Shown here: positions 8,700 through 17,134 of the stretch, piece after piece
Numbering within the stretch: position 1 is the first letter of the stretch
How the letters are laid out: the number at the start of each line of letters is the position of its first letter
Assembly (NCBI RefSeq): GCF_009650215.1
Contig: NZ_CP045851.1
Coordinates: 1,465,189 to 1,529,188, forward strand
Direction: 5' to 3'
Source: Actinomarinicola tropica
GTDB taxonomy: Bacteria; Actinomycetota; Acidimicrobiia; Acidimicrobiales; SKKL01
Length of the DNA stretch: 64,000 bases
Notes under the pieces: generated by a model
Database searches by the model: none
Told to the model about the DNA's origin: nothing
Seen by the model: the letters and a program-made list of their open reading frames with translations, nothing else
Program-made: the position numbers and the translations under genes

Positions 8700-9761
8700 G
8701 TGACCGACCTCCTGCGGCTCACCGCCGAGCTGATCGACCTCCCGTCCCCGTCGTTCGAGGAGCAGGCGTTCGTCGAGATGCTCGAGGGTGAGCTGCGGTC
8801 GGTCCCGTGGCTCGACGTCGAGCGGGTGGGCGACAACCTCGTGGCCCGCACCCAGCTCGGGCGTGGCGTCCGGGTGATCCTCGCCGGCCACACCGACACC
8901 GTCCCGGCCAACGGGAACGCCACGGCTCGCATCGACGGCGACGTCTTGTGGGGCCTCGGCGCCTGCGACATGAAGAGCGGCCTCGCCGTCATGCTCGAGC
9001 TGGCCCGAACGGTGGACGAACCGGTCGTCGACGTCACCTACGTCTTCTACGCCCGGGAGGAGGTCGCGGCGGCGCACAACGGCCTCGCCGAGCTGTTCGA
9101 GCTGCGGCCCGACCTGCTCGTCGGTGACGTGGCGCTGCTCGGCGAGCCGACCTCGGCGGCGATCGAGGCCGGGTGCCAGGGCACGATGCGGTTCGTCGTC
9201 ACCCTGGTCGGCCAGCGCGCCCACACGGCGCGCGCCTGGAAGGGCGTCAACGCGATCCACCGCGTCGGCCGGGTGCTCGCCGCGCTCGAGCTCTACGAGC
9301 CGCGGCAGCCGGTCCTCGACGGGTGCCGGTTCCACGAGGGGCTCCAGGCCGTCGCCATCGAGGGTGGTGTGGCGGGCAACGTGGTGCCGGATCGGGCCAC
9401 GGTCACGATCAACCACCGCTTCGCCCCCGACCGCACGATCGAGGAGGCGGAGGCCCACGTCCGCGAGGTGCTCGCCGACCTGCTCGTCGACGGCGACACC
9501 GTCGAGGTCGTCGACGCCGCACCCGCGGCGGCGCCCGCCACCGGCCATCCGCTGGTGCAGCGGCTCATCGAGCGCCACGGCCTCGAGGTGCGCGCCAAGC
9601 TGGGCTGGACCGACGTGGCCCGCTTCTCGGCGGCGGGCATCCCGGCGGCCAACTTCGCACCGGGTGACCCGTCGCTGGCCCACGCGCCCGACGAGCGCGT
9701 GGAGCGGCGGGACCTCGAGGTGGTCGCCGCCGCTCTCCGCGATCTGCTGACGGTGGCCTGA
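8700..9761 (+). CDS. dapE: Succinyl-diaminopimelate desuccinylase DapE
   Basis: A 353-residue M20-family zinc amidase that removes succinate from N-succinyl-LL-diaminopimelate. Metal ligand blocks are seen in order: the His of LAGHTDTVPANG, the Asp of LGACDMKSG, the catalytic and ligand Glu pair of YAREEVAA, and the late Asp/His region (NFAPGDPSLAHAPDERV). The dimerisation domain includes RAHTARAWKGVNAI. The start is GTG at 8700, 6 bp after the dapD stop, so it is the second gene of the dapDE operon. It converges with the SDR gene, whose stop lies 3 bp beyond. Confidence 0.95.
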   Translation: MTDLLRLTAELIDLPSPSFEEQAFVEMLEGELRSVPWLDVERVGDNLVARTQLGRGVRVILAGHTDTVPANGNATARIDGDVLWGLGACDMKSGLAVMLELARTVDEPVVDVTYVFYAREEVAAAHNGLAELFELRPDLLVGDVALLGEPTSAAIEAGCQGTMRFVVTLVGQRAHTARAWKGVNAIHRVGRVLAALELYEPRQPVLDGCRFHEGLQAVAIEGGVAGNVVPDRATVTINHRFAPDRTIEEAEAHVREVLADLLVDGDTVEVVDAAPAAAPATGHPLVQRLIERHGLEVRAKLGWTDVARFSAAGIPAANFAPGDPSLAHAPDERVERRDLEVVAAALRDLLTVA

Positions 9762-9764
9762 GGC

Positions 9765-10589
9765 TCAGCCGCCCCGGCGCATCAGTCCGCCGCCGATGAT
9801 GCCGCCGCCGTCGCAGGTGATCGTCTCGCCGACCGTGTAGGCACCGGCCCGGGACGCGAGGAAGATCGACAGCCCGGCGATGTCCTCGGCGGAGCCGACG
9901 CGACCGCGCGGGTTGCCCTGGCCGACGGCGTCCCAGTCGGTGCCCTCGACGTCCCCGCCGCCACCGACGCCGGTCGACAGCATCCACGTGGGGAACGGCC
10001 CGGGGGCGATGGCGTTGGCGATGATGTTGCGGCGCACGAGGTGGGCGGCCATCTGGCGGGTGAGGTGGTGCACGGCGGCCTTCGACGCGCCGTAGGAGAA
10101 CGTGTCGAAGCCCGGTGTCTGGATGCCGTCGACCGAGCCGATGTTGATGACACGGGAGGGGTCCTCGGCGGTGGCGTTCACCTCGAGGAGCGGGAGCACC
10201 CGCTGGGTGAGGAAGAAGACGCCCTTGACGTTGGTGTCCATCACCTTGTCCCAGCCGACCTCGGGGAACTCGTCGAGCGGTGCGCCCCACGACGCGCCGG
10301 CGTTGTTCACGAGGATGTCGAGGCTGTCGGTGCGCTCCTTCAGCCGGCCGACGAGGGAGTCGATGCCCTCGAGGTTCGACAGGTCCGACGGCAGCGAGAT
10401 GCACTCGGCGTCGTACTGCTCCGACAGCCGCGCCGCCGTCGCGTCGCACTGCTCGGCCTTGCGGGAGCTGATGTAGACGGTGGCGCCGTTGGCGAGGAAC
10501 CCGGCGGCGATCATCTCGCCGATGCCGCGGGAACCGCCGGTGACCAGCGCGGTCTTGCCGTCGATCGAGAACAGGTCGTTGATCTTCAT
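9765..10589 (-). CDS. Short-chain dehydrogenase/reductase
   Basis: A 274-residue classical SDR with the NAD(P)-binding TGGSRGIG motif near residue 17, the NNAGA motif, a catalytic Ser in the NIGSVDG strand and YGASK (Tyr and Lys). The arginine after the second strand (SSRKAEQ) favours NADP(H). A small insert (GVGGGGDVEGTDW) follows the substrate loop, as in FabG/RhlG-like 3-oxoacyl reductases. The substrate is not predictable. It lies 37 bp downstream of purE on the same strand and may be cotranscribed, with no obvious functional link to purines. Confidence 0.88.
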   Translation of the reverse strand: MKINDLFSIDGKTALVTGGSRGIGEMIAAGFLANGATVYISSRKAEQCDATAARLSEQYDAECISLPSDLSNLEGIDSLVGRLKERTDSLDILVNNAGASWGAPLDEFPEVGWDKVMDTNVKGVFFLTQRVLPLLEVNATAEDPSRVINIGSVDGIQTPGFDTFSYGASKAAVHHLTRQMAAHLVRRNIIANAIAPGPFPTWMLSTGVGGGGDVEGTDWDAVGQGNPRGRVGSAEDIAGLSIFLASRAGAYTVGETITCDGGGIIGGGLMRRGG

Positions 10590-10626
10590 GGTCGTCCTGG
10601 GTCGGGGTCGGGGATGGGTGGGAGGT

Positions 10627-11124
10627 TCAGCCGCCGTCGGCCAGGCGCTGCTGGAGCGTGTGGTCCTTGGCGCGGGCGGTGTCGGCGAGGTCGGCCTGGA
10701 ACTGCACCATCCGCTCGCGCAGGGCGGGGTCGGAGGCGGCCAGGATGCGGACGGCGAGGAGGCCGGCGTTGCGGGCGCCGCCGATCGACACGGTGGCGAC
10801 AGGGACGCCGGCGGGCATCTGCACGATCGACAGCAGCGAGTCCATGCCGTCGAGGTGGGCGAGGGGCACCGGCACCCCGATGACGGGCAACGGCGTGACC
10901 GATGCGAGCATCCCCGGGAGGTGGGCGGCGCCGCCCGCGCCGGCGATGATCACCTCGACGCCGCGGCCGGCGGCCTCGTGGCCGAACGCGATCATGGCGT
11001 CGGGCGTCCGGTGGGCGGACACCACACGGACCTCGTGCGCCACGTCGAACTCACGGAGCGCCTCGACGGCACCTTGCATCGTCGGGTAGTCGGAATCGCT
11101 GCCCATCACCACGGCGACGCGCAT
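10627..11124 (-). CDS. purE: N5-carboxyaminoimidazole ribonucleotide mutase PurE
   Basis: A 165-residue class I PurE. It moves the carboxylate of N5-CAIR to C4 in de novo purine synthesis, following PurK. The signature N-terminus ([12 protein letters not shown]) and the SAHRTPD and [12 protein letters not shown] loops that bind the nucleotide are intact. Its ATG shares one base with the purK stop (TGATG at 11122-11126), so purK and purE are translationally coupled, purK first. Confidence 0.97.
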   Translation of the reverse strand: MRVAVVMGSDSDYPTMQGAVEALREFDVAHEVRVVSAHRTPDAMIAFGHEAAGRGVEVIIAGAGGAAHLPGMLASVTPLPVIGVPVPLAHLDGMDSLLSIVQMPAGVPVATVSIGGARNAGLLAVRILAASDPALRERMVQFQADLADTARAKDHTLQQRLADGG

Positions 11125-12311
11125 CAGTCGACCTCCGGCACGGGGTCGCCGAGGGCGGCGACGGCGGATCGGGCGCGCTGGCGCGCGTCGTCGAGCGAGT
11201 CGGCGAGGACGGTCACGTGGCCGAGCTTACGGCCGGGCCGTGGGCCCTTCCCGTAGAGGTGGACGTGCGCGCCGGGCACCGCGAGGGCGCCGGCGAGGTG
11301 CTGCACCGGATCGCGCCCGTCGGCGTGGCCGAGGACGTTCGCGGAGACCACCACCGGCGCGAGCTGCTGGGTGTCGCCGAGCGGTAGCCCGGCCACGGCA
11401 CGCAGGTGGTTCTCGAACTGCGAGGTCACCGCCCCCTCGATCGACCAGTGCCCCGAGTTGTGCGGGCGGGTCGCGACCTCGTTGATGGTCACCGCCTCAC
11501 CGTCGTGGAAGAGCTCGACGGCGATGAGCCCGACGGCGCCGGCGACCTCGGCGGCCTGCTCGGCGATGCGTCGGGCCTCCGCTGCCACGTCCTCGGGGAC
11601 GCGCGCCGGGGTGATCGTCTCCCGGCAGATGCCGTCGACCTGGACCGTCTCGGTCACGGGGTAGCTGCGCTCGGTGCCGTCGGGCGACCGCACGACCACG
11701 ACCGCCATCTCGCGGACGATCGACACGGCCTCCTCGACGATGACCTCGGCCAGACCTGCGTCGGTGGTGAGGTCGTGCAGCAGCTCGTCGAGCTGCGCCT
11801 CGTCGGCGAGCACCCACACGCCCCGCCCGTCGTAGCCGCCGCGTGCGGTCTTCACGACGACCGGCCAGCCGAGCTCACCGGCTGCTCGGCGGGCCTCGTC
11901 GACGTCGGTGGTGGTGCGGTGGCGGGGGAGGGGGAGGCCCGCCGCGGCGAAGCGGCGTCGCTGGTGGGCCTTGTCGGTGGCGAAGCGCAGCGCCTCGGCC
12001 GACGGGCGGGTCGCAGCCAGGCCGTCGCGCTCGATGGCCGCGAGGGCGTCGAGGTCGACCAGCTCGTGGTCGAAGGTGACCACGTCGACGCCGTCCGCGA
12101 AGCGGCGGAGGTCCTCGGGGTCGCCCGGATCGCCGAGGGCTTTGGCCGGGCTGACGAGGGCCGCGGCGTCGTCGACCGAGGCGGCGAGGACGCGCAGGTG
12201 GACGCCGAGCGCGATGGCCGCCTGGTGGGACATGCGGGCGAGCTGACCGCCACCGACCATCCCGATGGTGGGTGGGGTGGTCGCCTCGTCGGAGCGGGGT
12301 GCAGTGGACAT
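11124..12311 (-). CDS. purK: 5-(carboxyamino)imidazole ribonucleotide synthase PurK
   Basis: A 395-residue ATP-grasp enzyme that carboxylates AIR with bicarbonate and ATP. Seen are the N-terminal [11 protein letters not shown] loop, the ATP-grasp core with [15 protein letters not shown], the EEAVSIVRE strand, and the C-terminal ELFHDG and [14 protein letters not shown] blocks that carry the metal and ATP ligands. The start is ATG at 12311; upstream codons in frame have the composition of noncoding strand and lack PurK homology. It forms an operon with purE. Confidence 0.96.
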   Translation of the reverse strand: MSTAPRSDEATTPPTIGMVGGGQLARMSHQAAIALGVHLRVLAASVDDAAALVSPAKALGDPGDPEDLRRFADGVDVVTFDHELVDLDALAAIERDGLAATRPSAEALRFATDKAHQRRRFAAAGLPLPRHRTTTDVDEARRAAGELGWPVVVKTARGGYDGRGVWVLADEAQLDELLHDLTTDAGLAEVIVEEAVSIVREMAVVVVRSPDGTERSYPVTETVQVDGICRETITPARVPEDVAAEARRIAEQAAEVAGAVGLIAVELFHDGEAVTINEVATRPHNSGHWSIEGAVTSQFENHLRAVAGLPLGDTQQLAPVVVSANVLGHADGRDPVQHLAGALAVPGAHVHLYGKGPRPGRKLGHVTVLADSLDDARQRARSAVAALGDPVPEVD

Positions 12312-12413
12312 CGCCCCGCAGCGTCGCACACCTGGACGGGCCCCTCGTGCACGCCGGTCCGCGTGGCCGGGAGGAACCGTAAGCTCCGAGCGGCACCGAT
12401 GCGGAGGGACACG

Positions 12414-12878
12414 ATGACCGTCGAGACCGGCCAGGACGCCCCGGACTTCGAGCTCAAGGACCACGCCGGCGACGCGGTCACGCTGTCGTCGTTCCGCGGC
12501 CGCTCGGCCGTGGCGCTGGTGTTCTTCCCGTTCGCGTTCACCGGCGTCTGCGAGGGCGAGCTCTGCCACCTGCGTGACGACCACGCGGACTTCGACGCCG
12601 CGGGCGTGCAGGTGCTGGCCATCAGCTGCGATCCGCGCCCGGCGCTCGGTCGCTGGGCGGAGGAGATCGGCGTCCCGTACCCGCTGCTCTCGGACTTCTG
12701 GCCCCACGGCGAGGTGGCGCGCGCCTACGGCGTGTTCAACGAGGCGCTCGGCTGCGCCAACCGGGTCACGATCCTCGTCGACGCCGACGGCCTGGTGGTC
12801 GATCGCTTCGAGTCCGCCGGTCTCGGCGAGCCGAGAGACGCCGCGCGCTACCGCGCCGCGTTCGCCGCCCTGGGCTGA
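12414..12878 (+). CDS. Peroxiredoxin (AhpE/BCP-like)
   Basis: A 154-residue thioredoxin-fold peroxidase. The block FPFAFTGVCEGELC carries the peroxidatic Cys46, in the AhpE context (FTG-C-x-GEL). A second Cys at 51 makes a C-x4-C pair like that of PrxQ/BCP two-Cys enzymes; classical AhpE is a one-Cys enzyme. It should reduce hydrogen peroxide or organic peroxides with a thiol donor. ATG 12414 is chosen because GGAGGG sits 5 bp upstream; an in-frame ATG at 12399 is less well placed. It is divergent from purK. Confidence 0.9.
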   Translation: MTVETGQDAPDFELKDHAGDAVTLSSFRGRSAVALVFFPFAFTGVCEGELCHLRDDHADFDAAGVQVLAISCDPRPALGRWAEEIGVPYPLLSDFWPHGEVARAYGVFNEALGCANRVTILVDADGLVVDRFESAGLGEPRDAARYRAAFAALG

Positions 12879-12885
12879 GCGGGAC

Positions 12886-13515
12886 TCACGGCGACTCGAG
12901 CGTGAGCTCCTGGGTACTGCGGTCGCCGTTCGTGGCCAGCGCGGTCACGTAGTAGGTCTGGGCGTCGCCACCGCACGGCGCCGGGACCTCCATGGAGCCC
13001 TCGGGAGGACCCGTGTCGTAGACCCCGCCGGGCGTGTCGATGGCGACCTCGACCGAGACCGCTCCCTGGGTGGTCCACGAGAGGGTCAGGCTCCCGGGGC
13101 ACGTGAACTCGGACGCCTCGATCGACGTGACGGCGAGCGGCGTCGTGGCCGTGGTCGTCGTGGCCGGTGCGGTCGTCGTCGTGGTCGAGGGTGCCGTGGT
13201 GGTGGGGGCGGAGGAGGTCGTCGTGTCGTCGACCGCCGTCGTGGTGGAGCCCTCGACCGGGGAGCTGGTCGTCGTGGTCGGCTCAGGGTCGTCGTCGCCG
13301 TCGTCCGCCAGGAGCACCCAGGCCAGCGCACCGGCGACGAGCACGAGGAGCACCAGGAGGACCGGCAGGATCCACCCCGGTCCGCGGCGTGGCGGCTCGT
13401 CGTCCCCTGCGGCGACGGGCGGCATGACCGTGGTCGGCGGATCTCCGTCACCTGTGGCGGGCACGGCGATCGTCGGCTCGTCCCCGGCGCCCCACCCGCT
13501 CGGTCGGTCGGTCAC
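12886..13515 (-). CDS. Hypothetical single-pass membrane protein with Thr-rich linker
   Basis: A 209-residue protein, function unknown. It has a Pro/Gly-rich cytoplasmic N-terminus (about 1-46), one membrane helix (about 47-68, PVLLVLLVLVAGALAWVLL), an acidic patch, a linker of about 55 residues made almost wholly of Thr with Ala/Ser/Pro, and a C-terminal domain of about 80 residues with two cysteines that looks like a beta-sandwich (fibronectin-III or Ig-like strands). It is probably displayed outside the membrane. The start is GTG at 13515. The gene converges with the peroxiredoxin with a 7-bp gap and lies downstream of lexA in the same direction, separated by a strong hairpin. Confidence 0.75.
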   Translation of the reverse strand: MTDRPSGWGAGDEPTIAVPATGDGDPPTTVMPPVAAGDDEPPRRGPGWILPVLLVLLVLVAGALAWVLLADDGDDDPEPTTTTSSPVEGSTTTAVDDTTTSSAPTTTAPSTTTTTAPATTTTATTPLAVTSIEASEFTCPGSLTLSWTTQGAVSVEVAIDTPGGVYDTGPPEGSMEVPAPCGGDAQTYYVTALATNGDRSTQELTLESP

Positions 13516-13556
13516 GCCGGCACGCTACCGCGGCCACGGTGACGGGGGCGGGGCGA

Positions 13557-13598
13557 CGGTGCGAGGGGTGCCCACGGCCATAGGCGCCCCCCGCACCG
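13557..13598 (-). terminator. Terminator-like hairpin downstream of lexA
   Basis: A near-perfect inverted repeat, with arms 13557-13572 (CGGTGCG then AGGGGTGCC) and 13583-13598, and a 10-base loop. Two positions in each arm are mismatched. It starts 8 bp beyond the lexA stop on the minus strand. There is no clear T-run, as is common in very GC-rich genomes. Confidence 0.6.
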
Positions 13599-13605
13599 TG
13601 CGAGC

Positions 13606-14235
13606 TCAGAGCCTGCGCATCACCGTGACGACCCGTCCGAAGACGTGGACGTCGGTGGCGTCGAACTCCATCGGCTCGAGGGAGGGGTTGGCCGGCAGCA
13701 GCACGACCTTGCCGTCGCGGGTGGTCCAGGTCTTCACCGTGGCCTCTTCGCCGGGGATGCCGGCGATGACGATGTCGCCCTGGTCGGCGGTGCTCTGCAC
13801 CCGGGCGACGACGAAGTCGCCGTCGAGGATGCCGGCGTCGATCATCGAGTCGCCCCGGACCCGCAGCATGAACAGCTCGCCCTCGCCGCAGAGGTCGGTC
13901 GGGACGGGCACGACCTCCTCGATGTTCTCCTGGGCCAGCACGTCGGTGCCGGCGGCGACGTCGCCGACGAGCGGGACGTGGCGCGCCGAGCGGCGTTCGA
14001 CGTTCGGGCCCGAGGCCGCGTCCCACCGGACCTCGATGGCGCGGGGCTTGGTGGGGTCGCGCCGCAGGTAGCCGAGCTTCTGGAGCGTGGCGAGGTGGGA
14101 GTGCACCGTGGAGGGCGACGCCAGGCCCACGGCCTCGCCGATCTCGCGGACCGACGGGGGATACCCCCTGTCGCGCATGTGCGCCTCGATCGTCTCCAGC
14201 ACCTGGCGCTGTCGGTCGGTGAGCGTGTCGGTCAC
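13606..14235 (-). CDS. lexA: SOS response repressor LexA
   Basis: A 209-residue LexA. The winged helix-turn-helix is at about residues 1-65 (DRQRQVLETI, then REIGEAVGL and SPSTVHSHLATLQKLGYL). The latent S24 protease domain shows the Ala95-Gly96 cleavage bond (DVAAGTD), nucleophile Ser130 (RGDSMIDAG) and Lys168 (ATVKTW). RecA filaments on single-stranded DNA trigger self-cleavage and derepress the SOS regulon. The start is GTG at 14235, giving the canonical N-terminus MTDTLTDRQ. The intergenic region upstream holds five LexA-box-like palindromes, so autoregulation is strongly implied. Divergent partners are a small membrane protein and nrdR. Confidence 0.97.
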   Translation of the reverse strand: MTDTLTDRQRQVLETIEAHMRDRGYPPSVREIGEAVGLASPSTVHSHLATLQKLGYLRRDPTKPRAIEVRWDAASGPNVERRSARHVPLVGDVAAGTDVLAQENIEEVVPVPTDLCGEGELFMLRVRGDSMIDAGILDGDFVVARVQSTADQGDIVIAGIPGEEATVKTWTTRDGKVVLLPANPSLEPMEFDATDVHVFGRVVTVMRRL

Positions 14236-14296
14236 GGTTGTTCCCCTTCGAGGAGGCCCGGGCACGGGGCCGGACGAGGCCGGTGGTGGAGCGGAT

Positions 14297-14421
14297 CGAA
14301 CACCTGTTTGGGAAGGTACCACCGGACGCTGCCGGTGGCAAACACCTGTTCGATCTGCGCCTTGACGGCGAACGCACGTTCGTGCTTGTCTACGAACAGA
14401 CGTTCGTCGAACGGTCGTTCT
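14297..14421. promoter_or_regulatory. Cluster of five LexA (SOS) box-like palindromes
   Basis: Five copies matching the actinobacterial SOS-box pattern CGAAC-N4-GTTCG: 14297-14310 (CGAACACCTGTTTG), 14339-14352 (CAAACACCTGTTCG), 14369-14382 (CGAACGCACGTTCG, perfect), 14393-14406 (CGAACAGACGTTCG, perfect) and 14408-14421 (CGAACGGTCGTTCT). They fill the 268 bp between the lexA start and the divergent small membrane gene and could control both. The motif is established for mycobacteria and Corynebacterium; binding here is inferred. Confidence 0.88.
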
Positions 14422-14503
14422 ACCAGGTCGGTGCACACCGCCGGTGGACACCGGCGGGCGCCGCCCGCCGCTCGCTGTCACACCCCCCGGAGAAGATGCC
14501 CCC

Positions 14504-14773
14504 ATGGTCGCCATCGTCACCGACGCCCACCACGCCCCCGCCCCCTACCTCGCCGATCCGTACCCCACGGCCCGCGTGCCCGCGGGGGTCGCCTCCCGGC
14601 CCGCCGCAGGTGGGCAGCCCGCTGCGCCGGCCGTGCGCGCCGCGCTGGTGGTGGTCGCGATCGTCGCCGTGCTCCTCGCCGCCGTGGGCACCGCAGCGGT
14701 CGGCCGGGTGCTCGACGCCCAGCGGGGCGTGCCCGCCACCGCCGACGGCCCCGCCGTCGTCGTCGCCGACTGA
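14504..14773 (+). CDS. Small single-pass membrane protein, candidate SOS-induced cell-division inhibitor
   Basis: An 89-residue protein: a Pro/Ala-rich cytoplasmic N-terminus (about 1-46), one hydrophobic helix (about 47-66, ALVVVAIVAVLLAAVGTAAV) and a short tail of about 23 residues. No enzymatic motif and no LysM domain. ATG 14504 is preferred over ATG 14444 because GGAGAAG lies 8 bp upstream. It sits divergent to lexA behind SOS boxes and directly before nrdR, the position occupied by Rv2719c (ChiZ) in mycobacteria and divS in Corynebacterium, both SOS-induced division regulators with the same topology. The function is inferred from position and topology only. Confidence 0.72.
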   Translation: MVAIVTDAHHAPAPYLADPYPTARVPAGVASRPAAGGQPAAPAVRAALVVVAIVAVLLAAVGTAAVGRVLDAQRGVPATADGPAVVVAD

Positions 14774-14844
14774 GCTCCCCGGGGGTCGCCGCCCCGGTGG
14801 TTCCGACATGCGGCACCAGGGAGCTGGCGGGTAGCGTCCCCGCC

Positions 14845-15312
14845 GTGAGGTGCCCTGCCTGCGGAGGACTCGACGACAAGGTCGTGGACTCCCGCCAATC
14901 CGATGACGGTGGTTCGATCCGTCGTCGCCGGCAGTGCCTGGCGTGCAGCCGCCGCTACACCACCTTCGAGCGGCTCGAGGAGCTTCCTCTGGTGGTCGTC
15001 AAGCGCTCGGGCGACCGCGTGCCCTTCGACCCCGGCAAGGTGGCCGGCGGGGTCCACGCCGCCGCCAAGTACCGCCCGATCACCGACGAGCAGCTCCAGG
15101 CCCTCGCGACCGAGGTGGAGGAGTCACTGCGGTTGCGGGGACCCGAGGTGTCGAGCGAGGACGTCGGCCTGGCCGTGCTCGAGCGCCTGCGGGAGCTCGA
15201 TCAGGTCGCGTACCTGCGCTTCGCCAGCGTCTACAAGGGCTTCGACGATCCCGCCGACTTCGAGCGCGAGGTCGCGGTGCTCACCAAGAGCACCGAGCCC
15301 AAGCGCCGCTGA
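14845..15312 (+). CDS. nrdR: Transcriptional repressor NrdR
   Basis: A 155-residue ribonucleotide reductase regulator. The N-terminal zinc ribbon has its four Cys in two pairs (CPAC at 3-6 and CLAC at 31-34) separated by the DSR and RRRRQC block, followed by the ATP-cone (VVVKRSGDRVPFDPGKV and later VAYLRFASVYKGF). NrdR binds paired NrdR boxes when loaded with ATP/dATP and represses reductase genes. The start is GTG at 14845. Its probable target nrdJ lies 4.3 kb away and carries box-like palindromes at its promoter. Confidence 0.96.
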   Translation: MRCPACGGLDDKVVDSRQSDDGGSIRRRRQCLACSRRYTTFERLEELPLVVVKRSGDRVPFDPGKVAGGVHAAAKYRPITDEQLQALATEVEESLRLRGPEVSSEDVGLAVLERLRELDQVAYLRFASVYKGFDDPADFEREVAVLTKSTEPKRR

Positions 15313-15324
15313 CCGCCTCGCGGC

Positions 15325-16176
15325 TCAGGTCGCGGCGTGGCGCCGCAGGAAGTCGAGCTGCTGGTCCAGGCACCGTCGGGCGAGGGCGATGGGGAACGCG
15401 GTGAACCCGTGGATGCCCGCCGGGTAGAGCCCGGTCTCGACGTCGTTCCCGGCCAGTCGCCAGCGGCTCGCCATGAACGCCGAGTCGTCGACGAGGGGAT
15501 CCATCTCGCCGACGGTGAAGAGCGCGGGCGGCAGGCCGCGGAGGTCGGCGAACAGCGGCGAGATCTCCGGCCGTCGCCTCTCCTCGGCCGATCTGCCGGG
15601 CACGAAGGTCTCGTAGAACCACTGCATGATCGGGCCCGAGAGGATCAGGTTGCGCTCGCCCCAGTTCCGCTGGCTCGGGGTTCCCGAGAGGTCATAGGCG
15701 CCGAACACGAGGTTCGCCGCGGCGAACCGCCCCACCGTGCCCTCGTCGCGCAGGCGTAGCAGCGTGCTCGCCGCCAGGTGCGCGCCGGCGGACTCACCGC
15801 CGATGAGGAGGCGGTCGGTGCCCCACTCGCCGGGCGCGGCATCGATGAGCCAGCGGGCCGCGGCGGCGCAGTCGTCGGGTCCTGCGGGGTACGGGTGCTC
15901 GGGTGCGAGCCGGTAGTCGACGCTGACGACGGCCAGGCCGGCGTGGTCCGCGACGGCCTCCAGCAGGGCGTCCTGCTGGTCGGCGGCGCCGAGGACCCAG
16001 CCGCCGCCGTGGAGGTGGAGGTACACGCCCCGAGGCTCCTCGGGTGTGATGGTCCGCAGGGTGAGCGGGCCCGACGGCGTCTCGATCGTGCGGTCAACCG
16101 CTCGTTCGGAGCGGACGAGGGGCCCGGCCCAGCTGCGGCCCTCGGCTCGGGCCCGCCGGGTCTCCTCGGGTGGCAC
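15325..16176 (-). CDS. Alpha/beta hydrolase, hormone-sensitive lipase family (5' end apparently frameshifted)
   Basis: An esterase of family IV/HSL. The oxyanion motif HGGGW, the nucleophile elbow GESAG, the Asp of DPLVDD and the His of IHGFTAF are all present, so the catalytic part is whole. The listed start is GTG 16176 (TVPPEE), which leaves 283 residues and a short cap. In a different frame, ATG 16277 opens a typical HSL cap start (MLERVDVPPEEIEEAE, then NAAIE) that would read naturally into RELLAAAPPTH of the long frame if one base changed near 16205-16215. So the gene is either frameshifted, mis-sequenced there, or restarted at the GTG. It follows the RibD-like gene by 9 bp (from the ATG). 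Confidence 0.78.
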   Translation of the reverse strand: MPPEETRRARAEGRSWAGPLVRSERAVDRTIETPSGPLTLRTITPEEPRGVYLHLHGGGWVLGAADQQDALLEAVADHAGLAVVSVDYRLAPEHPYPAGPDDCAAAARWLIDAAPGEWGTDRLLIGGESAGAHLAASTLLRLRDEGTVGRFAAANLVFGAYDLSGTPSQRNWGERNLILSGPIMQWFYETFVPGRSAEERRRPEISPLFADLRGLPPALFTVGEMDPLVDDSAFMASRWRLAGNDVETGLYPAGIHGFTAFPIALARRCLDQQLDFLRRHAAT

Positions 16177-16286
16177 CGTGTGCGTGGGCGGTGCGGCAGC
16201 GAGGAGCTCTCGATCGCGGCGTTCACCGCCTCGGCCTCCTCGATCTCCTCCGGCGGGACGTCGACGCGCTCGAGCATGGCGGCACG

Positions 16287-17090
16287 CTAGGCGCGCTGCT
16301 GGCCTCCGTTGCGTGGATCGCGGTCGCGCACGTACCGGAGCATCAGCTCGCCGTCGTGCTCGAGGACGCGGGCGAGCCGCAGTCGGCGTGGCTCGGGTGT
16401 CGGCGACCCGACGGCGGATCGGGCGGCGTCGCCGGCGACGAGGAGAGGGGCGGACGTCGTGCACCACTCGTCGACGAGGTCGGCGGCGAGCAGCAGCCCG
16501 TTCAGGGTCGCGCCGCCCTCGCAGAGGACGATCCGTGCGCCGAGCTCCGACCCGAGGAGCGACACGGCCGTGCGGACGTCCACGCGCTCTTCGCCGGCGA
16601 CGAGGACGTCGGCGACCTGCTCGATCTCGGTGCGGCGCGCCTCCGTCGCGGCGTCGGCGACGAGGACCACCGGACGTCGGTCGGGGCCGGCGTCGGTGAA
16701 CATGGGCAGGTCGAGGGCGATGTCGCCGCGGTTGGACACGACGGCGAGTCGGGGGAGCGGGGCCTGGCCCCGCTCGGTGCGGCGAGCACGGCGGGCTGCA
16801 TCGCCCATCGGGGGCCGGTACCGCTCGGCGGTCACGGTGGCCGACCCCGCGAGGACGACGTCGGCGACGGCTCGCAGGGCGACGAAGACGGCGAAGTCGC
16901 CGTCCCCGCCGAGGGGGCCGGAGACGCCGTCGACGTAGGTCGCCCCGTCGACCGAGGTGACCATGTTGACCACGACCCACGGCTGCTCGGTGGTGCCAGG
17001 GCGGGCCTCGGCGGCGATGAGCGGGTCGATCGCGGCGGCGTCGAGGCCCAGGTCCGGCGGTGTGCCGTCGGTGGGCACCAGTCGCTGCAT
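16287..17090 (-). CDS. Pyrimidine reductase family protein (RibD C-terminal/DHFR-like)
   Basis: A 267-residue protein with the fold of the RibD reductase domain. Seen are WVVVNMVTSVDGA (substrate strand), DVVLAGSATVTAERYRPP, the nucleotide-binding LCEGGATLNGLLLAADLVDEW and the LAPLL-like strand SAPLLVAG. In RibD this domain reduces the riboflavin precursor with NADPH, but stand-alone paralogues of this kind in actinobacteria have no settled substrate. The start is ATG 17090. It is probably in one transcript with the esterase gene below it. Confidence 0.85.
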   Translation of the reverse strand: MQRLVPTDGTPPDLGLDAAAIDPLIAAEARPGTTEQPWVVVNMVTSVDGATYVDGVSGPLGGDGDFAVFVALRAVADVVLAGSATVTAERYRPPMGDAARRARRTERGQAPLPRLAVVSNRGDIALDLPMFTDAGPDRRPVVLVADAATEARRTEIEQVADVLVAGEERVDVRTAVSLLGSELGARIVLCEGGATLNGLLLAADLVDEWCTTSAPLLVAGDAARSAVGSPTPEPRRLRLARVLEHDGELMLRYVRDRDPRNGGQQRA

Positions 17091-17134
17091 GGCGCCGAGG
17101 CTACCGAGGCCGGGCGTCGCCTCGCCGGGCGGGC

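Noticed and set aside
14238-14834. A protein on the plus strand overlapping the SOS boxes
   Set aside because: Its frame spans the intergenic palindromes and the small membrane gene in another frame; it has no ribosome site and no family match.
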